Positions 9,501 to 17,678 of a stretch of 64,000 nt of DNA are shown here, one piece after another. The stretch comes from JAFAYN01 sp963733105. Lineage in GTDB: Bacteria; Gemmatimonadota; Gemmatimonadetes; Longimicrobiales; Longimicrobiaceae. The position numbers and the translations under genes were made by a program. The stretch covers positions 620,001 to 684,000 of the forward strand of contig CAVTCB010000018.1 in the NCBI GenBank assembly GCA_963733105.1, given 5' to 3'. The notes beneath the pieces were generated by a model. The model was not told where the DNA came from. It worked only from the letters and a program-made list of their open reading frames with translations, and searched no databases. Position 1 is the stretch's first letter. Each line of letters begins with the position of its first letter.

Positions 9501-9894
9501 CCCCACCCCCGACGGCTCCCGCGCCGGCGAGGACGCGTACGTGGCCCCGCGCACCCCGGTGGAGGAGGTGCTCGCCGGGATCTGGCGCGAGGTGCTGGGG
9601 GTGGAGCGCGTCGGCGCGTACGACAACTTCTTCGACCTCGGCGGGCACTCCCTCCGCGCCACGCAGCTCATGTCGCGCGTGCGGCTGGTCTTCCAGGTGG
9701 AGGCGCCGCTGCGCAGCCTGTTCGAGGCGCCCACCGTCGCCCACCTGGCCGAGGTGCTGGTGGCCCGCGAGCGGGCGCCGGGGCAGACGGAGCGGATCGC
9801 CCGCCTGATGCAGCGGATCGAGCGGATGTCGCCGGACGAGATGAAGCGGATGCTCCGCGACCAGCGCTCCGGAGAGGCGGGGCCGACGCCGTGA
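6520..9894 (+). CDS. NRPS elongation module C-A-T
   Basis: 1124 residues, GTG start 3 bases after the previous stop. An N-terminal segment (QSRRALLQQRLMEL) looks like a docking helix. The condensation domain (about 44-480) has PLSFAQQRLWFLEQL and catalytic HHAVSDG near residue 177. The adenylation domain (about 500-1000) has YTSGSTGRPKG, NGYGPSECTVF and HGKLDR. The carrier Ser is in GGHSLRATQL (about residue 1042). Code read by eye: DALWMGGVFK, closest to Val-type codes (DAxWxGGTFK); low to moderate confidence. From about 8023 to 9249 the DNA is almost identical to 42438-43664 in another NRPS gene, a recent A-domain copy. The tail (RIERMSPDEMKRMLRDQ) is docking-like. Second gene of the tripeptide line; its TGA overlaps the next GTG. 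Confidence 0.95.
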   Translation: MSEENPGQATRPAQSRRALLQQRLMELAGAAPTPQRIERRGDDGPAPLSFAQQRLWFLEQLEPGTPFYNTWAVHEYRGALDEDAMERALREVVRRHETLRTRFVAAGVEPVQVAGGWEGFRLPRADLRGIADAGREGEVRRAVSRLVRAPLDLEAGPPLRAALLRSGEGEWVLALVIHHAVSDGWSFGILFRELFALYTAFAGGLPSPLPELAIQYADFAVWQREHLAGERLEEQLAYWRGELEGAPEVLDLPADRPRPPVPSRRGGRHVFRLPPELAERLRAVAQEERATLFMVLLSGFQVLLSRYSGQEDVVVGTPIANRNRREVEELIGFFVNTLALRADLAGDPTFRELLAQTRRRTLSAYQHQDLPFERLVEELAPERTLSHAPLFQVLFALQNTAASPAAELPGVRVRPREAHSGIAKFDLSLSMEEYSGGVAGSLEYALDLFDPATAERIGRHLVTLLEAVAADPGRRISALPMLAPDETRRLVEEWSAAETGPVPSDRCVHELFAEQAARTPDAVALVHGEATLTYAELDRRSDALARALAARGVGPEVRVGVCVERSPELVVGLLGVLKAGGAYVPLDPGYPAERLAYMLEDAGVPVLLAQERLLERLPEFGGEVVLLDGEEPGEEERPAPGARVTPENLCYVIYTSGSTGRPKGTEVPHRAIPGFFWEVEYARFDERTVLLQHSSTSWDALTLELWPALLKGGRCVLYPGQSSDAEGLAEQVRRHGVTATWISSAYFNSIVDGTPEVLSGLETVMIGGEAVSPGHVKRAQELYPGLRIVNGYGPSECTVFTSCYVVPGEWDGATIPIGKPVGDRRVHVLDGSLGPVPVGVPGELYVGGAAVARGYLGRAELTAERFVPDPFGGEAGARLYRSGDRVRWRAEGVLEFVGRTDFQVKIRGFRVEPAEVEGVLAGHPGVREAAVVPWTDGSGDTGLVAYLALEPGTGAPEVRGWLRDRLPAYMVPAWLVALDALPLTAHGKLDRRALPTPDGSRAGEDAYVAPRTPVEEVLAGIWREVLGVERVGAYDNFFDLGGHSLRATQLMSRVRLVFQVEAPLRSLFEAPTVAHLAEVLVARERAPGQTERIARLMQRIERMSPDEMKRMLRDQRSGEAGPTP
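8023..9249 (+). repeat. Duplicated A-domain segment, copy 1
   Basis: About 1.23 kb covering almost the whole adenylation core of the C-A-T gene at 6520. It aligns without gaps (constant offset 34415) to 42438-43664. From 8161 onward I see only about six substitutions in over 1 kb, while sequence on both sides (condensation and carrier domains) diverges strongly. This is the pattern of gene conversion or recombinational exchange of an A domain. Confidence 0.9.
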
Positions 9895-12800
9895 CCTCCC
9901 CCTCCGCGGAGACCGGGGACGAGGTCATCGTCTTCCCGCTCTCCTTCCCGCAGCAGCGCCTCTGGCTGATGGACCAGCTGGAGCCCGGGAGCGCGCTCTA
10001 CAACCTCCCCTCCGTCCTCCGCCTCCGCGGGGCGCTCGACGCGGGGGCGCTCCGGCGCGCCCTGGAGGAGGTGGTCGCGCGGCACGAGTCGCTGCGGACG
10101 CGCTTCGGCATCGTGGACGGGGAGCCCGCCCAGCTCGTCCATCCCCCCTCCCGTTTCCCGCTCCCCCTCCCCGACCTGGCCGGGCTCGCGGAGGACGCGC
10201 GCGTCGCCGAGGCGCGGCGCCTCCTGGAAGCGGAAGCGCGGCGGCCGTTCGACCTCGCCCGCGGACCCGTCCTCCGCGCCGCGCTCCTCCGCCTCGACGC
10301 GGAGGACCACCTCCTGGCGGTCACGATGCACCACGTCGTGAGCGACGGTTGGTCGATGGACGTGTTCCACCACGAGCTCACCACGCTGTACGGGGCGTTC
10401 GCCGCGGGGAGGGCCTCGCCGCTCCCGGAGCTCCCCATCCAGTACGGCGACTACGCGGTGTGGCAGCGGGAGGAGCTGGGTGCGGAGGCGCTGGAGGAGC
10501 AGGTGGCCTTCTGGAAGCGGGAGCTGGACGGGGCTCCCCCCGCGCTCGACCTCCCCACGGACCGCCCGCGCCCGCCGGTGCGCGGCCCGCGCGGGGGGCG
10601 GCTGGTCTTCGGCCTCCCTCCCGGCCTCCCGGGGGCGCTGGGCGAGCTGTCGCGGAGGGAGCGGGCCACGCTCTTCATGACGCTGCTCGCCGCGTGCACC
10701 GTCCTGCTCTCCCGCTACGCCGGGGAGGAGGACGTGCTGGTGGGGACCCCCATCGCCGGGCGGAACCGCACGGAGCTGGAGGGGCTGATCGGCTTCTTCG
10801 TGAACACGCTGGTCGTTCGCGCCGACCTGTCCGGCGACCCCACCTTCCGCGAGCTGCTGGGACGGGTGAAGCAGCGGCTGCTGGGTGCCTACGCCCACGC
10901 CGACGTTCCCTTCGAGCGGGTGGTGGAGGAGCTGCGTGTGCCGCGGGACGCCAGCCGCACCCCCCTTTTCCAGGCGATGTTCGTCCTGCAGAGCGGCGGC
11001 GGTGGCGCGGCGGCCGCCGGGGACGAGTCCACCGGGCTGCGCTGGACGCCGGAGGCCACCGGGACGGGGACCGCCAAGTTCGACCTGAACTTCAGCTTCG
11101 TGGAGAGGGCGGACGGAATGTACGTGGGGCTGGACTACGCCGCCGACCTGTTCGACGAGGCCACCATCCTGCGGATGGCGGCGCACCTGGGCACCCTGCT
11201 CGCCGCCGTCGCCGGGGACCCCGACTGCCGGGTCTCGGCGTGTCCGCTCCTTCCGCCGGAGGAGGAGCGCCGCGTCCTGGAGGAGTGGAACGGCGTCCGC
11301 AGCGACTACCCGCGCGAGCCGGTGCACCGGCAGTTCGTGGAGCGCGCCCGGCGGACGCCCGACGCCGCCGCGGCCGTGTTCGGCGACCGGGTGCTCACCT
11401 ACGCGGAGCTGGAGCTCCGCTCGGCCGGGCTCGCGCGGGTCCTGCGCAGGCTCGGGGTGGGGCCGGAGGTGCGGGTGGGGATCGCGGTCGACCGGACCCC
11501 GGAGATGCTGGTCGGGCTCCTCGGCATCCTCCGCGCCGGGGGGGCGTACGTCCCCCTCGACCCGGCTTCGCCCCCGGAGCGGCTGGAGGGTCTGCTGGAG
11601 GACTCCGCCGTCCCCGTCCTCCTGGCGCACAGCGAGCTGCGGGAGCGGCTCCCGCCCTACGGCGGTCACCTCCTCCTGCTGGACCGGCTCCCGGACGGGG
11701 AGGGGGCGGAGGACGCCCCGGTCCCCGACCCCGACGTCCCGCCCGACGCCCTGGCGTACGTCATCTACACCTCCGGCTCCACCGGGAAGCCCAAGGGGGT
11801 GATGGTCCCGCACTCGGCGGTGGCGAACCTGGTGGGGGCGGAGATCGAGCTTCACGGGCTGGAGCCGCGGCACCGGATGTGGGTGGTGCCCCCGCTCAGC
11901 TTCGACGCCACCGTCGGGGACATCTTCCCCGTGCTCGCCTGCGGGGCGACGCTGGTGTTCCATCCCTCGCCCGCGGACCTCGCCGGCGAGGGGCTGCTCC
12001 GCTTCCTCACCGCGCACGGCGTCAGCGTCTTCAGCTGTCCGGTCGCGCTCTGGCTGCACTTCCTGGAGAGTCTCCAGCCGCTGGGCGGCGCGGGTCTTCT
12101 CCCGCTCCCCGGGATCGTGCGGGTGGGCGGCGAGGCGGTCCCGATGGAGGCCGCCCGGAGCTGGAGCCGCCTCGGGGGCGGGCGCGGGCTCCTCCTGAAC
12201 CACTACGGGCCGACCGAGACCACGGTGATCATCACCGTGCACCCGGCCACGGACCTGGCGGAGCGGACCACCGTCTCCGGCACCGTCCCCATCGGCCGCC
12301 CCATCCCCAACACGCGGGCGTACGTGCTGGACGGCCGGCTCGGCCCCGTCCCCGCCGGCGTTCCCGGCGAGCTGTACCTGGGCGGAGCGCAGCTGGCGCG
12401 CGGCTACCTCGGACGGCCGGAGCTGACCGCCGAGCGCTTCCTTCCCGACCCGTACGCGGGCGTTCCCGGGGCCCGGATGTACCGCAGCGGAGACCGGGCG
12501 CGCTGGCTCCCCGACGGGGTGCTGGAGTACCTGGGGCGCAACGACAACCAGGTCAAGATCCGCGGGTTCCGCATCGAGCCGGGCGAGGTGGAGGCCGCCC
12601 TGCTGGAGCACCCGCGCGTCCGGGAGGCCGCCGTGGTCGTGGACACCTCGCCTTCGGGGGAGAAGCGGCTGGTGGGCTACGTCGCCGCGGACGCGGACCC
12701 CGCCGCGCTGCGGGAGCACCTGCGCGGGCGCCTCCCGGACTACATGGTGCCCGCCCTGTTCGTGCCCCTGGACTCGCTCCCCCTGACCGGGAACGGGAAG

Positions 12801-13916
12801 GTGGACCGCGCCGCCCTCCCCGAACCCGACCCCGGGACCGACGCCCGGGAGTACCTGGCCCCGCGCACGGAGACGGAGCGCGGCGTGGCGGAGGTATGGG
12901 CGGAGGTGCTGGGGCTGGAGCGGGTGGGGGTGCGCGACGACTTCTTCCAGGCCGGCGGCCACTCCCTGGCCGCCGCGCGGGTGGTGGCCCGCCTCCGCGA
13001 GCGCTTCGGGCGCGAGGTTCCCCTGGCCACGCTCTTCCGCGGGCCCACCGTGGAGAGCCTCGCCCGCGTCCTGGACGGCGGTGCCGCCGCGGACGGCCTC
13101 CCCTCCTCGCTCGTGCGGCTGCGCGACGGGGCGGGGGCACCCTTCTTCTGCGTGCACCCCGCGGGGGGGATGGCGCTCGCCTACCTCCCGCTCGCCCGCC
13201 GCTTCGACGACCGGCCCTTCTACGGCGTGCAGGCGCGGGGCCTGGCCCCGGACGAGGAGCCGCTCGCGAGCGTGGAGGAGATGGCGGCGCTGTACCTGGA
13301 GGCGGTCCGCGCCGTCCGGCCGCGTGGCCCCTACCTCCTCGGGGGGTGGTCGCTCGGCGGGGTGATCGCGTTCGAGATGGCGCAGCGGCTGCGCCGGGCC
13401 GGCGAGGAGGTGGCCCTCCTGGCCCTCGTCGACAGCTGGGCGCCGCTGGAAGGGAGCCGTCCGGGCGTGGCCGGGGACGCGGACCTCCTGGCGCTCCTGG
13501 CGGAGGACCTGGGCTACGCGGGGCCGGGGGAGGAGCTGGCGGCGCTCCGCGAGGAGCTGCGCGCCCTTCCCGACGGTGAGCGGATCGCCCGCTTCACGGA
13601 ATGGATGCGCGGCGCGGCTCCCGACCTCCCCGTGCCGGACCCCGCCGAGGTGCCGCGCCGGCTCGCCGTGTACCGGGCCACCTCGCGCGCCGTCGCGGAA
13701 TATCGGGCCGTGCCCTACCCCGGACGGATCACGGTGCTCAGGGCCAGCCATGGTCCCCCCGGCGACGACCCGCGGCTGCGCTGGTCCCGGCTCTCGACGG
13801 AGCCCCTCGAGGTGCGCACGGTGTCCGGGACGCACCACTCCATCGTCCGGGAGCCGGGGGTCCGCGCCCTCGCGGACGCGCTCCTGGAGCCGCTCCGGGC
13901 GTCGGCTCCGGACTGA
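9891..13916 (+). CDS. NRPS termination module C-A-T-TE
   Basis: 1341 residues from GTG 9891, overlapping the previous stop by four bases (GTGA); the frame is open far upstream but antisense-like there. Condensation domain about 12-430 (HHVVSDG near 146), adenylation domain about 470-965 (YTSGSTGKPKG, NHYGPTETTV, NGKVDR), carrier domain with GGHSLAAARV near 1023. A type I thioesterase follows (about 1075-1335) with nucleophile Ser in GGWSLGG near 1151, VDSWAP for the Asp region, and a C-terminal GTHHSIV His. The TE should release a linear or cyclised tripeptide from the three-gene line 4609-13916. The adenylation code read by eye, DAGFRGHVIK, matches nothing I know; Arg and His in the pocket suggest an unusual or acidic substrate. 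A perfect hairpin terminator follows at 13939. Confidence 0.95.
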   Translation: MTSPSAETGDEVIVFPLSFPQQRLWLMDQLEPGSALYNLPSVLRLRGALDAGALRRALEEVVARHESLRTRFGIVDGEPAQLVHPPSRFPLPLPDLAGLAEDARVAEARRLLEAEARRPFDLARGPVLRAALLRLDAEDHLLAVTMHHVVSDGWSMDVFHHELTTLYGAFAAGRASPLPELPIQYGDYAVWQREELGAEALEEQVAFWKRELDGAPPALDLPTDRPRPPVRGPRGGRLVFGLPPGLPGALGELSRRERATLFMTLLAACTVLLSRYAGEEDVLVGTPIAGRNRTELEGLIGFFVNTLVVRADLSGDPTFRELLGRVKQRLLGAYAHADVPFERVVEELRVPRDASRTPLFQAMFVLQSGGGGAAAAGDESTGLRWTPEATGTGTAKFDLNFSFVERADGMYVGLDYAADLFDEATILRMAAHLGTLLAAVAGDPDCRVSACPLLPPEEERRVLEEWNGVRSDYPREPVHRQFVERARRTPDAAAAVFGDRVLTYAELELRSAGLARVLRRLGVGPEVRVGIAVDRTPEMLVGLLGILRAGGAYVPLDPASPPERLEGLLEDSAVPVLLAHSELRERLPPYGGHLLLLDRLPDGEGAEDAPVPDPDVPPDALAYVIYTSGSTGKPKGVMVPHSAVANLVGAEIELHGLEPRHRMWVVPPLSFDATVGDIFPVLACGATLVFHPSPADLAGEGLLRFLTAHGVSVFSCPVALWLHFLESLQPLGGAGLLPLPGIVRVGGEAVPMEAARSWSRLGGGRGLLLNHYGPTETTVIITVHPATDLAERTTVSGTVPIGRPIPNTRAYVLDGRLGPVPAGVPGELYLGGAQLARGYLGRPELTAERFLPDPYAGVPGARMYRSGDRARWLPDGVLEYLGRNDNQVKIRGFRIEPGEVEAALLEHPRVREAAVVVDTSPSGEKRLVGYVAADADPAALREHLRGRLPDYMVPALFVPLDSLPLTGNGKVDRAALPEPDPGTDAREYLAPRTETERGVAEVWAEVLGLERVGVRDDFFQAGGHSLAAARVVARLRERFGREVPLATLFRGPTVESLARVLDGGAAADGLPSSLVRLRDGAGAPFFCVHPAGGMALAYLPLARRFDDRPFYGVQARGLAPDEEPLASVEEMAALYLEAVRAVRPRGPYLLGGWSLGGVIAFEMAQRLRRAGEEVALLALVDSWAPLEGSRPGVAGDADLLALLAEDLGYAGPGEELAALREELRALPDGERIARFTEWMRGAAPDLPVPDPAEVPRRLAVYRATSRAVAEYRAVPYPGRITVLRASHGPPGDDPRLRWSRLSTEPLEVRTVSGTHHSIVREPGVRALADALLEPLRASAPD

Positions 13917-13938
13917 GCCGCTCTGCCGTCCCGGAACG

Positions 13939-13978
13939 AAGGACCGCCGTCCGCTCCGGAGAGCGGACGGCGGTCCTT
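13939..13978. terminator. Bidirectional terminator between convergent genes
   Basis: An 18-bp perfect inverted repeat (left arm ending CCGTCCGCTC, loop CGGA) sits between the NRPS-TE gene on plus (stop 13916) and the AraC-type regulator on minus (stop 14001). The arms begin AAGG and end CCTT, giving short A and T flanks on both strands, as expected for a shared rho-independent terminator. Confidence 0.85.
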
Positions 13979-14000
13979 CTTCACGCCCGGAGGGTGTGTC

Positions 14001-14843
14001 CTACCTGGCCTTGAGGGCCTTGGCCTCGCGGTTCTCGCGCCCCTTGCGGCGGAGCTCGAAGAGCTCGGCCACCATCATCCGCGACGCCGTGGCGAACGCC
14101 CCCTGCTCGCGCAGCGTGGTGGGCGGGATGCCGAGGAAGTCCTGCATCGCGCGGCGGAGGCTGCTGTCCGACACGTAGCCGCAGGCATGGGCCACGCTCA
14201 GCACGGTGCGGCCGGGGTCGTCCAGCAGGTCGGCCGCGAAGAGGATCCGCATCCAGGCCATCACCCGCCGCGGCGGGGGGAGGTCCGTGCGCTCGCACCA
14301 GCGGAGGAGGGTCCGCTCCGAGAGATGGAGCGTGCGGGCGAGGTCGCGCCCCTGGCCTCCCGCGGCCGCCACCTCGGCGGCCGAGGCCAGGATGGCCCGC
14401 GCCCGCCCCGACACGTACGGGGGAATGGAGCGGTCCAGGAGCCGCTGGACGGGGCTCCCGTAGGCCGCGCGCAGCCTGCGCTCGATCGCCTCGGCGGTGT
14501 TCTCCTCCTCCATGTCCACCACCTCCGTCACCCCCCACTCCCCGAGGACGTGGAAGTCGCGGAAGCGGTCGGGCCGCAGCGTCATCGCGGCGAGCACCGT
14601 CACGGAGGGGAACTCCCACAGGAGGCTGCGCAGCTTGGGGGAGAGCTCCCGCCTCCCCGGCATCTCCATGTAAGGGTCCACCACCACGATCGCCGCGGGC
14701 GGGGCGTCGCGCACCGCGTCCCGGAGCGAGTCCCAGCCGGACACGGACCAGCAGCGGAAGCGCGCCGTCCCGACCTTGTGGACGCGGTCCCGGAACACCT
14801 CGTCCGGGTGGAGGATCAGCAGGACTCTGGATACGGATTGCAT
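14001..14843 (-). CDS. AraC-family regulator with receiver-like N-terminal domain
   Basis: 280 residues from ATG 14843. The N-terminal half (about 1-125) has alternating strands and helices with AIVVVDPY and TVLAAMTL elements, resembling a degenerate response-regulator receiver fold; Asp in VVDPY is where a phosphoacceptor would sit. The C-terminal half (about 160-262) is an AraC/XylS double helix-turn-helix: LARTLHLSERTLLRWC, then VLSVAHACGYVSDSSLRRAMQDFLG. It is paralogous to the regulator at 20008-20907 (shared LGEWGV, LPPPRR, AWMR, TVLSVAH and SDSSLRRAMQ blocks). It is transcribed toward the NRPS-TE gene and divergent from the small lipoprotein gene at 14971. Control of the adjacent biosynthetic genes is inferred from position only. 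Confidence 0.9.
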   Translation of the reverse strand: MQSVSRVLLILHPDEVFRDRVHKVGTARFRCWSVSGWDSLRDAVRDAPPAAIVVVDPYMEMPGRRELSPKLRSLLWEFPSVTVLAAMTLRPDRFRDFHVLGEWGVTEVVDMEEENTAEAIERRLRAAYGSPVQRLLDRSIPPYVSGRARAILASAAEVAAAGGQGRDLARTLHLSERTLLRWCERTDLPPPRRVMAWMRILFAADLLDDPGRTVLSVAHACGYVSDSSLRRAMQDFLGIPPTTLREQGAFATASRMMVAELFELRRKGRENREAKALKAR

Positions 14844-14866
14844 GGGTTGTCGTGTTCTATCTGATT

Positions 14867-14872
14867 ATTATA
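14867..14872 (-). promoter_or_regulatory. -10 box for the AraC-type regulator
   Basis: A perfect TATAAT on the minus strand inside the AT-rich stretch of the 127-bp divergent region 14844-14970, 24 bases ahead of the regulator's ATG. No good -35 box is visible at 16-18 bp. The same AT-rich patch (TATTAT on plus) might serve the divergent lipoprotein gene. Confidence 0.4.
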
Positions 14873-14970
14873 CGGACATGAGTTGGAAAACGGGGGAAAA
14901 GAGGTAGAATTCAGGGACCAATCCCACCTGCTGGATCATGTGCCCTCGGTTCCCTTCACAAGGATTTATC

Positions 14971-15213
14971 ATGCGCTCCGTTCGCCTTCCCCTGATCGCC
15001 CTCGCCGCCATCGTTTCGCTGGCCGCCTGCAGCAGCGACGCGACCGCTCCCGAGGTGTTGTCCGAGACACGCGGGGAGGCCCCACGAGCCCTCAAGCCCA
15101 CCGGCCCGGCGTACGAAGCGGGCACCGGGATGGGTTCGGGCGCGCGGTCCGCTTCTCCCGACTCCGTGCTGACCGCTTCCACGATGTCGGTGGGTACGTT
15201 CATCCTTCCGTAA
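14971..15213 (+). CDS. Small lipoprotein of unknown function
   Basis: 80 residues from ATG 14971, preceded by AAGGA at good spacing. The N-terminus is a lipoprotein signal with core LPLIALAAIVSLAAC (Cys at about residue 20). The mature part is about 60 residues, rich in Gly, Ser, Thr and Pro, without a recognisable domain, ending MSVGTFILP. An in-frame ATG 11 codons upstream lacks an RBS and would bury the signal. It is divergent from the regulator at 14001 and ends in a hairpin at 15221. I do not recognise a family and assign no function. Confidence 0.7.
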   Translation: MRSVRLPLIALAAIVSLAACSSDATAPEVLSETRGEAPRALKPTGPAYEAGTGMGSGARSASPDSVLTASTMSVGTFILP

Positions 15214-15220
15214 CGTAGCG

Positions 15221-15255
15221 GGGGGCGCTGGCCGACCGGCCAGCGACCCCTCTTT
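15221..15255. terminator. Terminator between small lipoprotein and TPR genes
   Basis: Stem CGCTGGCC/GGCCAGCG with loop GACC, extended past one mismatch by GGGG/CCCC, then TCTTT on the plus strand. It lies between convergent stops at 15213 (plus) and 15295 (minus) and could act in both directions. Confidence 0.65.
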
Positions 15256-15294
15256 CGCCCCTGGTGAGGCTCGCTGTTCCCGACTGGCCGTGCG

Positions 15295-16590
15295 CTACTG
15301 CACGGCCAGTCCTGCGTTGAGGGACCTGGCGAAGGTCGTCGCGAGCGTCCCGGCGTGATCGGCCATCCAGGGCTCGGCCGCGGGCACCTCCACGGCCGGC
15401 ACGGCGGTCCTCTCGCGAAGAGCCTCGAGCAGCTCCTGGGCGGAGGCCGCGACCCCGATCTCCTGCCGGAGGGTCGCCACCTGGAGCGCACGCTCCGCGG
15501 CCGTCGACGCACGCTCCCAGTCCTCGAGCATGACCGCAGCCTGGGCCAGGGTCAGGGACACGGTGGCGGTATGCTCCTGCGACTCCGGAGCCGACACCAG
15601 CTCCCACCCCTTCTGCCAGGCGCGGTCGAACCGCTCCCGGTCCTGGAGGCCGGCCGCCGCGGTCGCGATGTTCCCGTGGACCACCATCTCTTCGTTGACA
15701 CGCGGGAAGTGGGGGACAAGCGCTTCCAGGACGGTGAGAGCCGGGGCGTAGTAGCCCTGGTCCATCCAGAAGAGGGTCACGTCGTTCGCGAGCGCCGGGA
15801 GGTTGCGGTGCTTCGGTCCGTACGCCTTCAGGGCCGACGCGGCCAGCTCCTCCGCCTCGCGCACCTCGTTGCGCTTCACCGCGATGAGGAGCAGGTCGTG
15901 CAGCGCCATGCCCTGCACGCCGCGGAGCCCCTTGCGCCGCGCGGCGCGGTAGGCGCGCAGGTGCGCCTTGTGCGCGGAGGGGAGGCTGCCCCGCTGCATG
16001 TAGAGGTTGCCCAGACCGGCGAACGCCAGCGCGTACGACTCCCAGTCGCCGCTCTGCCGCCCCAGAAGGATCGCCCGGCGGTACCAGGTCTCGGCCCGCG
16101 GATACTCGGCCCGCTGGCGGGCGAGGCGCCCGACCGCGTACGACAGGCGGGCGTCGCCCGACGAGGTGAGCGCGGCCGCCTGCGTGAAGGCGAGCGCGGT
16201 CGCCAGCGCGCCTCTCTCCTCCGCCCACTCCGCGATCCGCTGGCACGACGTCGTCACCCGGCGGCGGTCCGCGCCCGAGGGGTCCGCGAGGAGCCGCGCG
16301 ATCACGGCCAGCGGCGCCCGCAGCGAGTCCTCCACCTCGGTGGAGAGCAGCTTGACGCGGCGCCGCTCCTCCGAGCCGGGAGAGAACAGGTTCTTGCGCT
16401 TCGCCGTCTCGGTGGTGCTCCAGAGGAGCACGTTCCGCAGAGACTGCCAGAGCAGGATCCCGAAGTCACCCTCGAACTCGCTCAGTACGCTGGAACCCTC
16501 GAACCTCTCGCTCCCACGGGTGAGTGGCGGGGGGACTCGAACCGGACGGGGGGGGCGGCGGGACATGGACTTCGGCTGGGACGTCTTCAT
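15295..16590 (-). CDS. TPR-repeat protein
   Basis: 431 residues from ATG 16590, chosen because GGAAGGAG lies 8 bases upstream; an in-frame ATG at 16656 has no RBS. A basic Pro/Arg-rich N-terminus (about 1-40) precedes an all-helical body. Repeating units with A-x-x-W/Y-A-x-x-A-L spacing are visible, for example YPRAETWYRRAILLGRQ, YALAFAGLGNLYMQRG, YYAPALTVLEALVPHF and WERASTAAERALQVA, consistent with tetratricopeptide repeats. No signal peptide, membrane segment or catalytic domain. Such proteins usually mediate protein contacts; partner unknown. It is convergent with the small lipoprotein gene and separated from mbtH by a long intergenic region, so a role in the pathway is not shown. Confidence 0.8.
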   Translation of the reverse strand: MKTSQPKSMSRRPPRPVRVPPPLTRGSERFEGSSVLSEFEGDFGILLWQSLRNVLLWSTTETAKRKNLFSPGSEERRRVKLLSTEVEDSLRAPLAVIARLLADPSGADRRRVTTSCQRIAEWAEERGALATALAFTQAAALTSSGDARLSYAVGRLARQRAEYPRAETWYRRAILLGRQSGDWESYALAFAGLGNLYMQRGSLPSAHKAHLRAYRAARRKGLRGVQGMALHDLLLIAVKRNEVREAEELAASALKAYGPKHRNLPALANDVTLFWMDQGYYAPALTVLEALVPHFPRVNEEMVVHGNIATAAAGLQDRERFDRAWQKGWELVSAPESQEHTATVSLTLAQAAVMLEDWERASTAAERALQVATLRQEIGVAASAQELLEALRERTAVPAVEVPAAEPWMADHAGTLATTFARSLNAGLAVQ

Positions 16591-17348
16591 GTTGGCTCCT
16601 TCCAGCGTGATTTCCCTGGCGAAATCGCAGGAGTGAGATGATGGTTTCGGGGTCATTTCGGTACTGTACGTATAGGTATACTAATAGTCTCGTCGAGTGG
16701 ACGCCATGACCTGAGCATTACTTTTGTGTCATCAGCTGGGATTTGCTACGCGTGCCTGTAGCAGTTGCCCCATGGGCCCGAGTCACTGTCACCCGGCTAT
16801 CGGCCGGCGTAAGCCGCTTTCCCTGAAGCAGTTGTGCGTCTCTCCGCACCTCCGGGGCGACTCCGGCCGCCAGGCCGTTCCCTGCCCGCGTAAGCGGCCC
16901 CGTTTCCGCGGTCGGACCGCGCCGAGGAGGGTGCGTCATGCGGCTGTGCTGCAACAGTTTGCCAACGTTCTGTCCACCGTGTCCAGAAATACCCCTTACA
17001 TCAAGTTTCGGTCCGGAAGACCAGGAGAATAGCGGGGTGGATCGAAATCCCACATCTTTTCCGACAGCCCTTGCGCAAGCCGGGCAGGTTGTCTTATTGT
17101 CCATCCCGCTCCCGGGCGCACGCGGGGTCTTGTCGGCTTCGGGGCAGCTCGGAAAGTGACAGGCAGGAGCGTTCGAGGTGGGCTGGCGTTCCCTCCGGCA
17201 GCACTTATAATACGTCAGCCGTCTCCATTCAAGGTTTTCGAGATTCCAGGCACGCGCGGTCGCGCGGCGCCGGGATGCAGCGGAGAGAGGTCTCCGTAAC
17301 GGACCGTCGGGTGTTAGTCCACAATCACCTTTCAAGGGGGGGAATCCC
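16591..17348. promoter_or_regulatory. 758-bp intergenic region with promoter candidate for the mbtH operon
   Basis: No convincing gene is seen; the open frames here lack domain signal, lack an RBS and overlap mbtH on the wrong strand. A perfect -10 TATAAT sits at 17206-17211 in a locally AT-rich patch, with only a weak -35 (CTGGCG, 17183-17188, 17-bp spacing), giving a leader of about 130 bases before mbtH. An AT-rich patch at about 16665-16695 may hold the promoter of the TPR gene on the minus strand. Confidence 0.45.
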
Positions 17349-17573
17349 ATGAGCAGCCGCGACGAGAAGGAAGATACCACGATCTACAAGGTCGTGGTGA
17401 ACCACGAGGAGCAGTACTCCATCTGGCCGGCGCACAAGGAGCTGCCGCTCGGCTGGAACGAGGTCGGCGTGCAGGGGCTCAAGGACGTGTGCCTGGCCCA
17501 CATCAAGGAGGTCTGGACCGACATGCGTCCCAAGAGCCTCCGCGAGAAGATGCAGGCGGCCGGCCTGGGCTGA
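17349..17573 (+). CDS. mbtH: MbtH-like protein
   Basis: 74 residues from ATG 17349, preceded by a G-rich RBS (AAGGGGGGAA). It has the family hallmarks: NHEEQYSIWP, LPLGWNEVG, and the C-terminal W-x-D-M-R-P (VWTDMRPKSLREKM). The length is typical for MbtH proteins. These small cytosolic proteins bind NRPS adenylation domains and support their folding and activity. It is the first of the helper genes mbtH, type II TE, PPTase. A strong hairpin (17609-17643) follows its stop, so it may be expressed above the downstream genes. It could serve either NRPS line here. Confidence 0.97.
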   Translation: MSSRDEKEDTTIYKVVVNHEEQYSIWPAHKELPLGWNEVGVQGLKDVCLAHIKEVWTDMRPKSLREKMQAAGLG

Positions 17574-17608
17574 GACCGGGCTCCGCTCCGACGCTGTTCG
17601 TTTCCTTC

Positions 17609-17643
17609 CCCCGGCGGGGGCGCGGCTCGCGCCTCCGCCGGGG
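17609..17643 (+). terminator. Attenuator-like hairpin after mbtH
   Basis: A 16-bp GC-rich stem (CCCCGGCGGGGGCGCG with its partner, one G-T wobble, loop GCT) in the gap between mbtH and the type II thioesterase gene. Only TGTT follows, so partial termination is likelier than a full stop. Its GGGGGCGCGG core recurs in hairpins at 45017 and 45594. Confidence 0.6.
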
Positions 17644-17678
17644 TGTTCCTGTGGACAGGCTGCTGAAGCAAGGTACCC

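Noticed and set aside
4533..9890. A 5' extension of the C-A-T-TE gene back to 4533
   Set aside because: The upstream part is out of frame with the two real NRPS genes there; the protein signal starts at GTG 9891.
16718..17380. A 220-residue minus-strand frame in the intergenic region before mbtH
   Set aside because: It overlaps the mbtH start on the opposite strand, has no RBS or domain signal and is full of Arg, Pro and Cys as in random GC-rich sequence.
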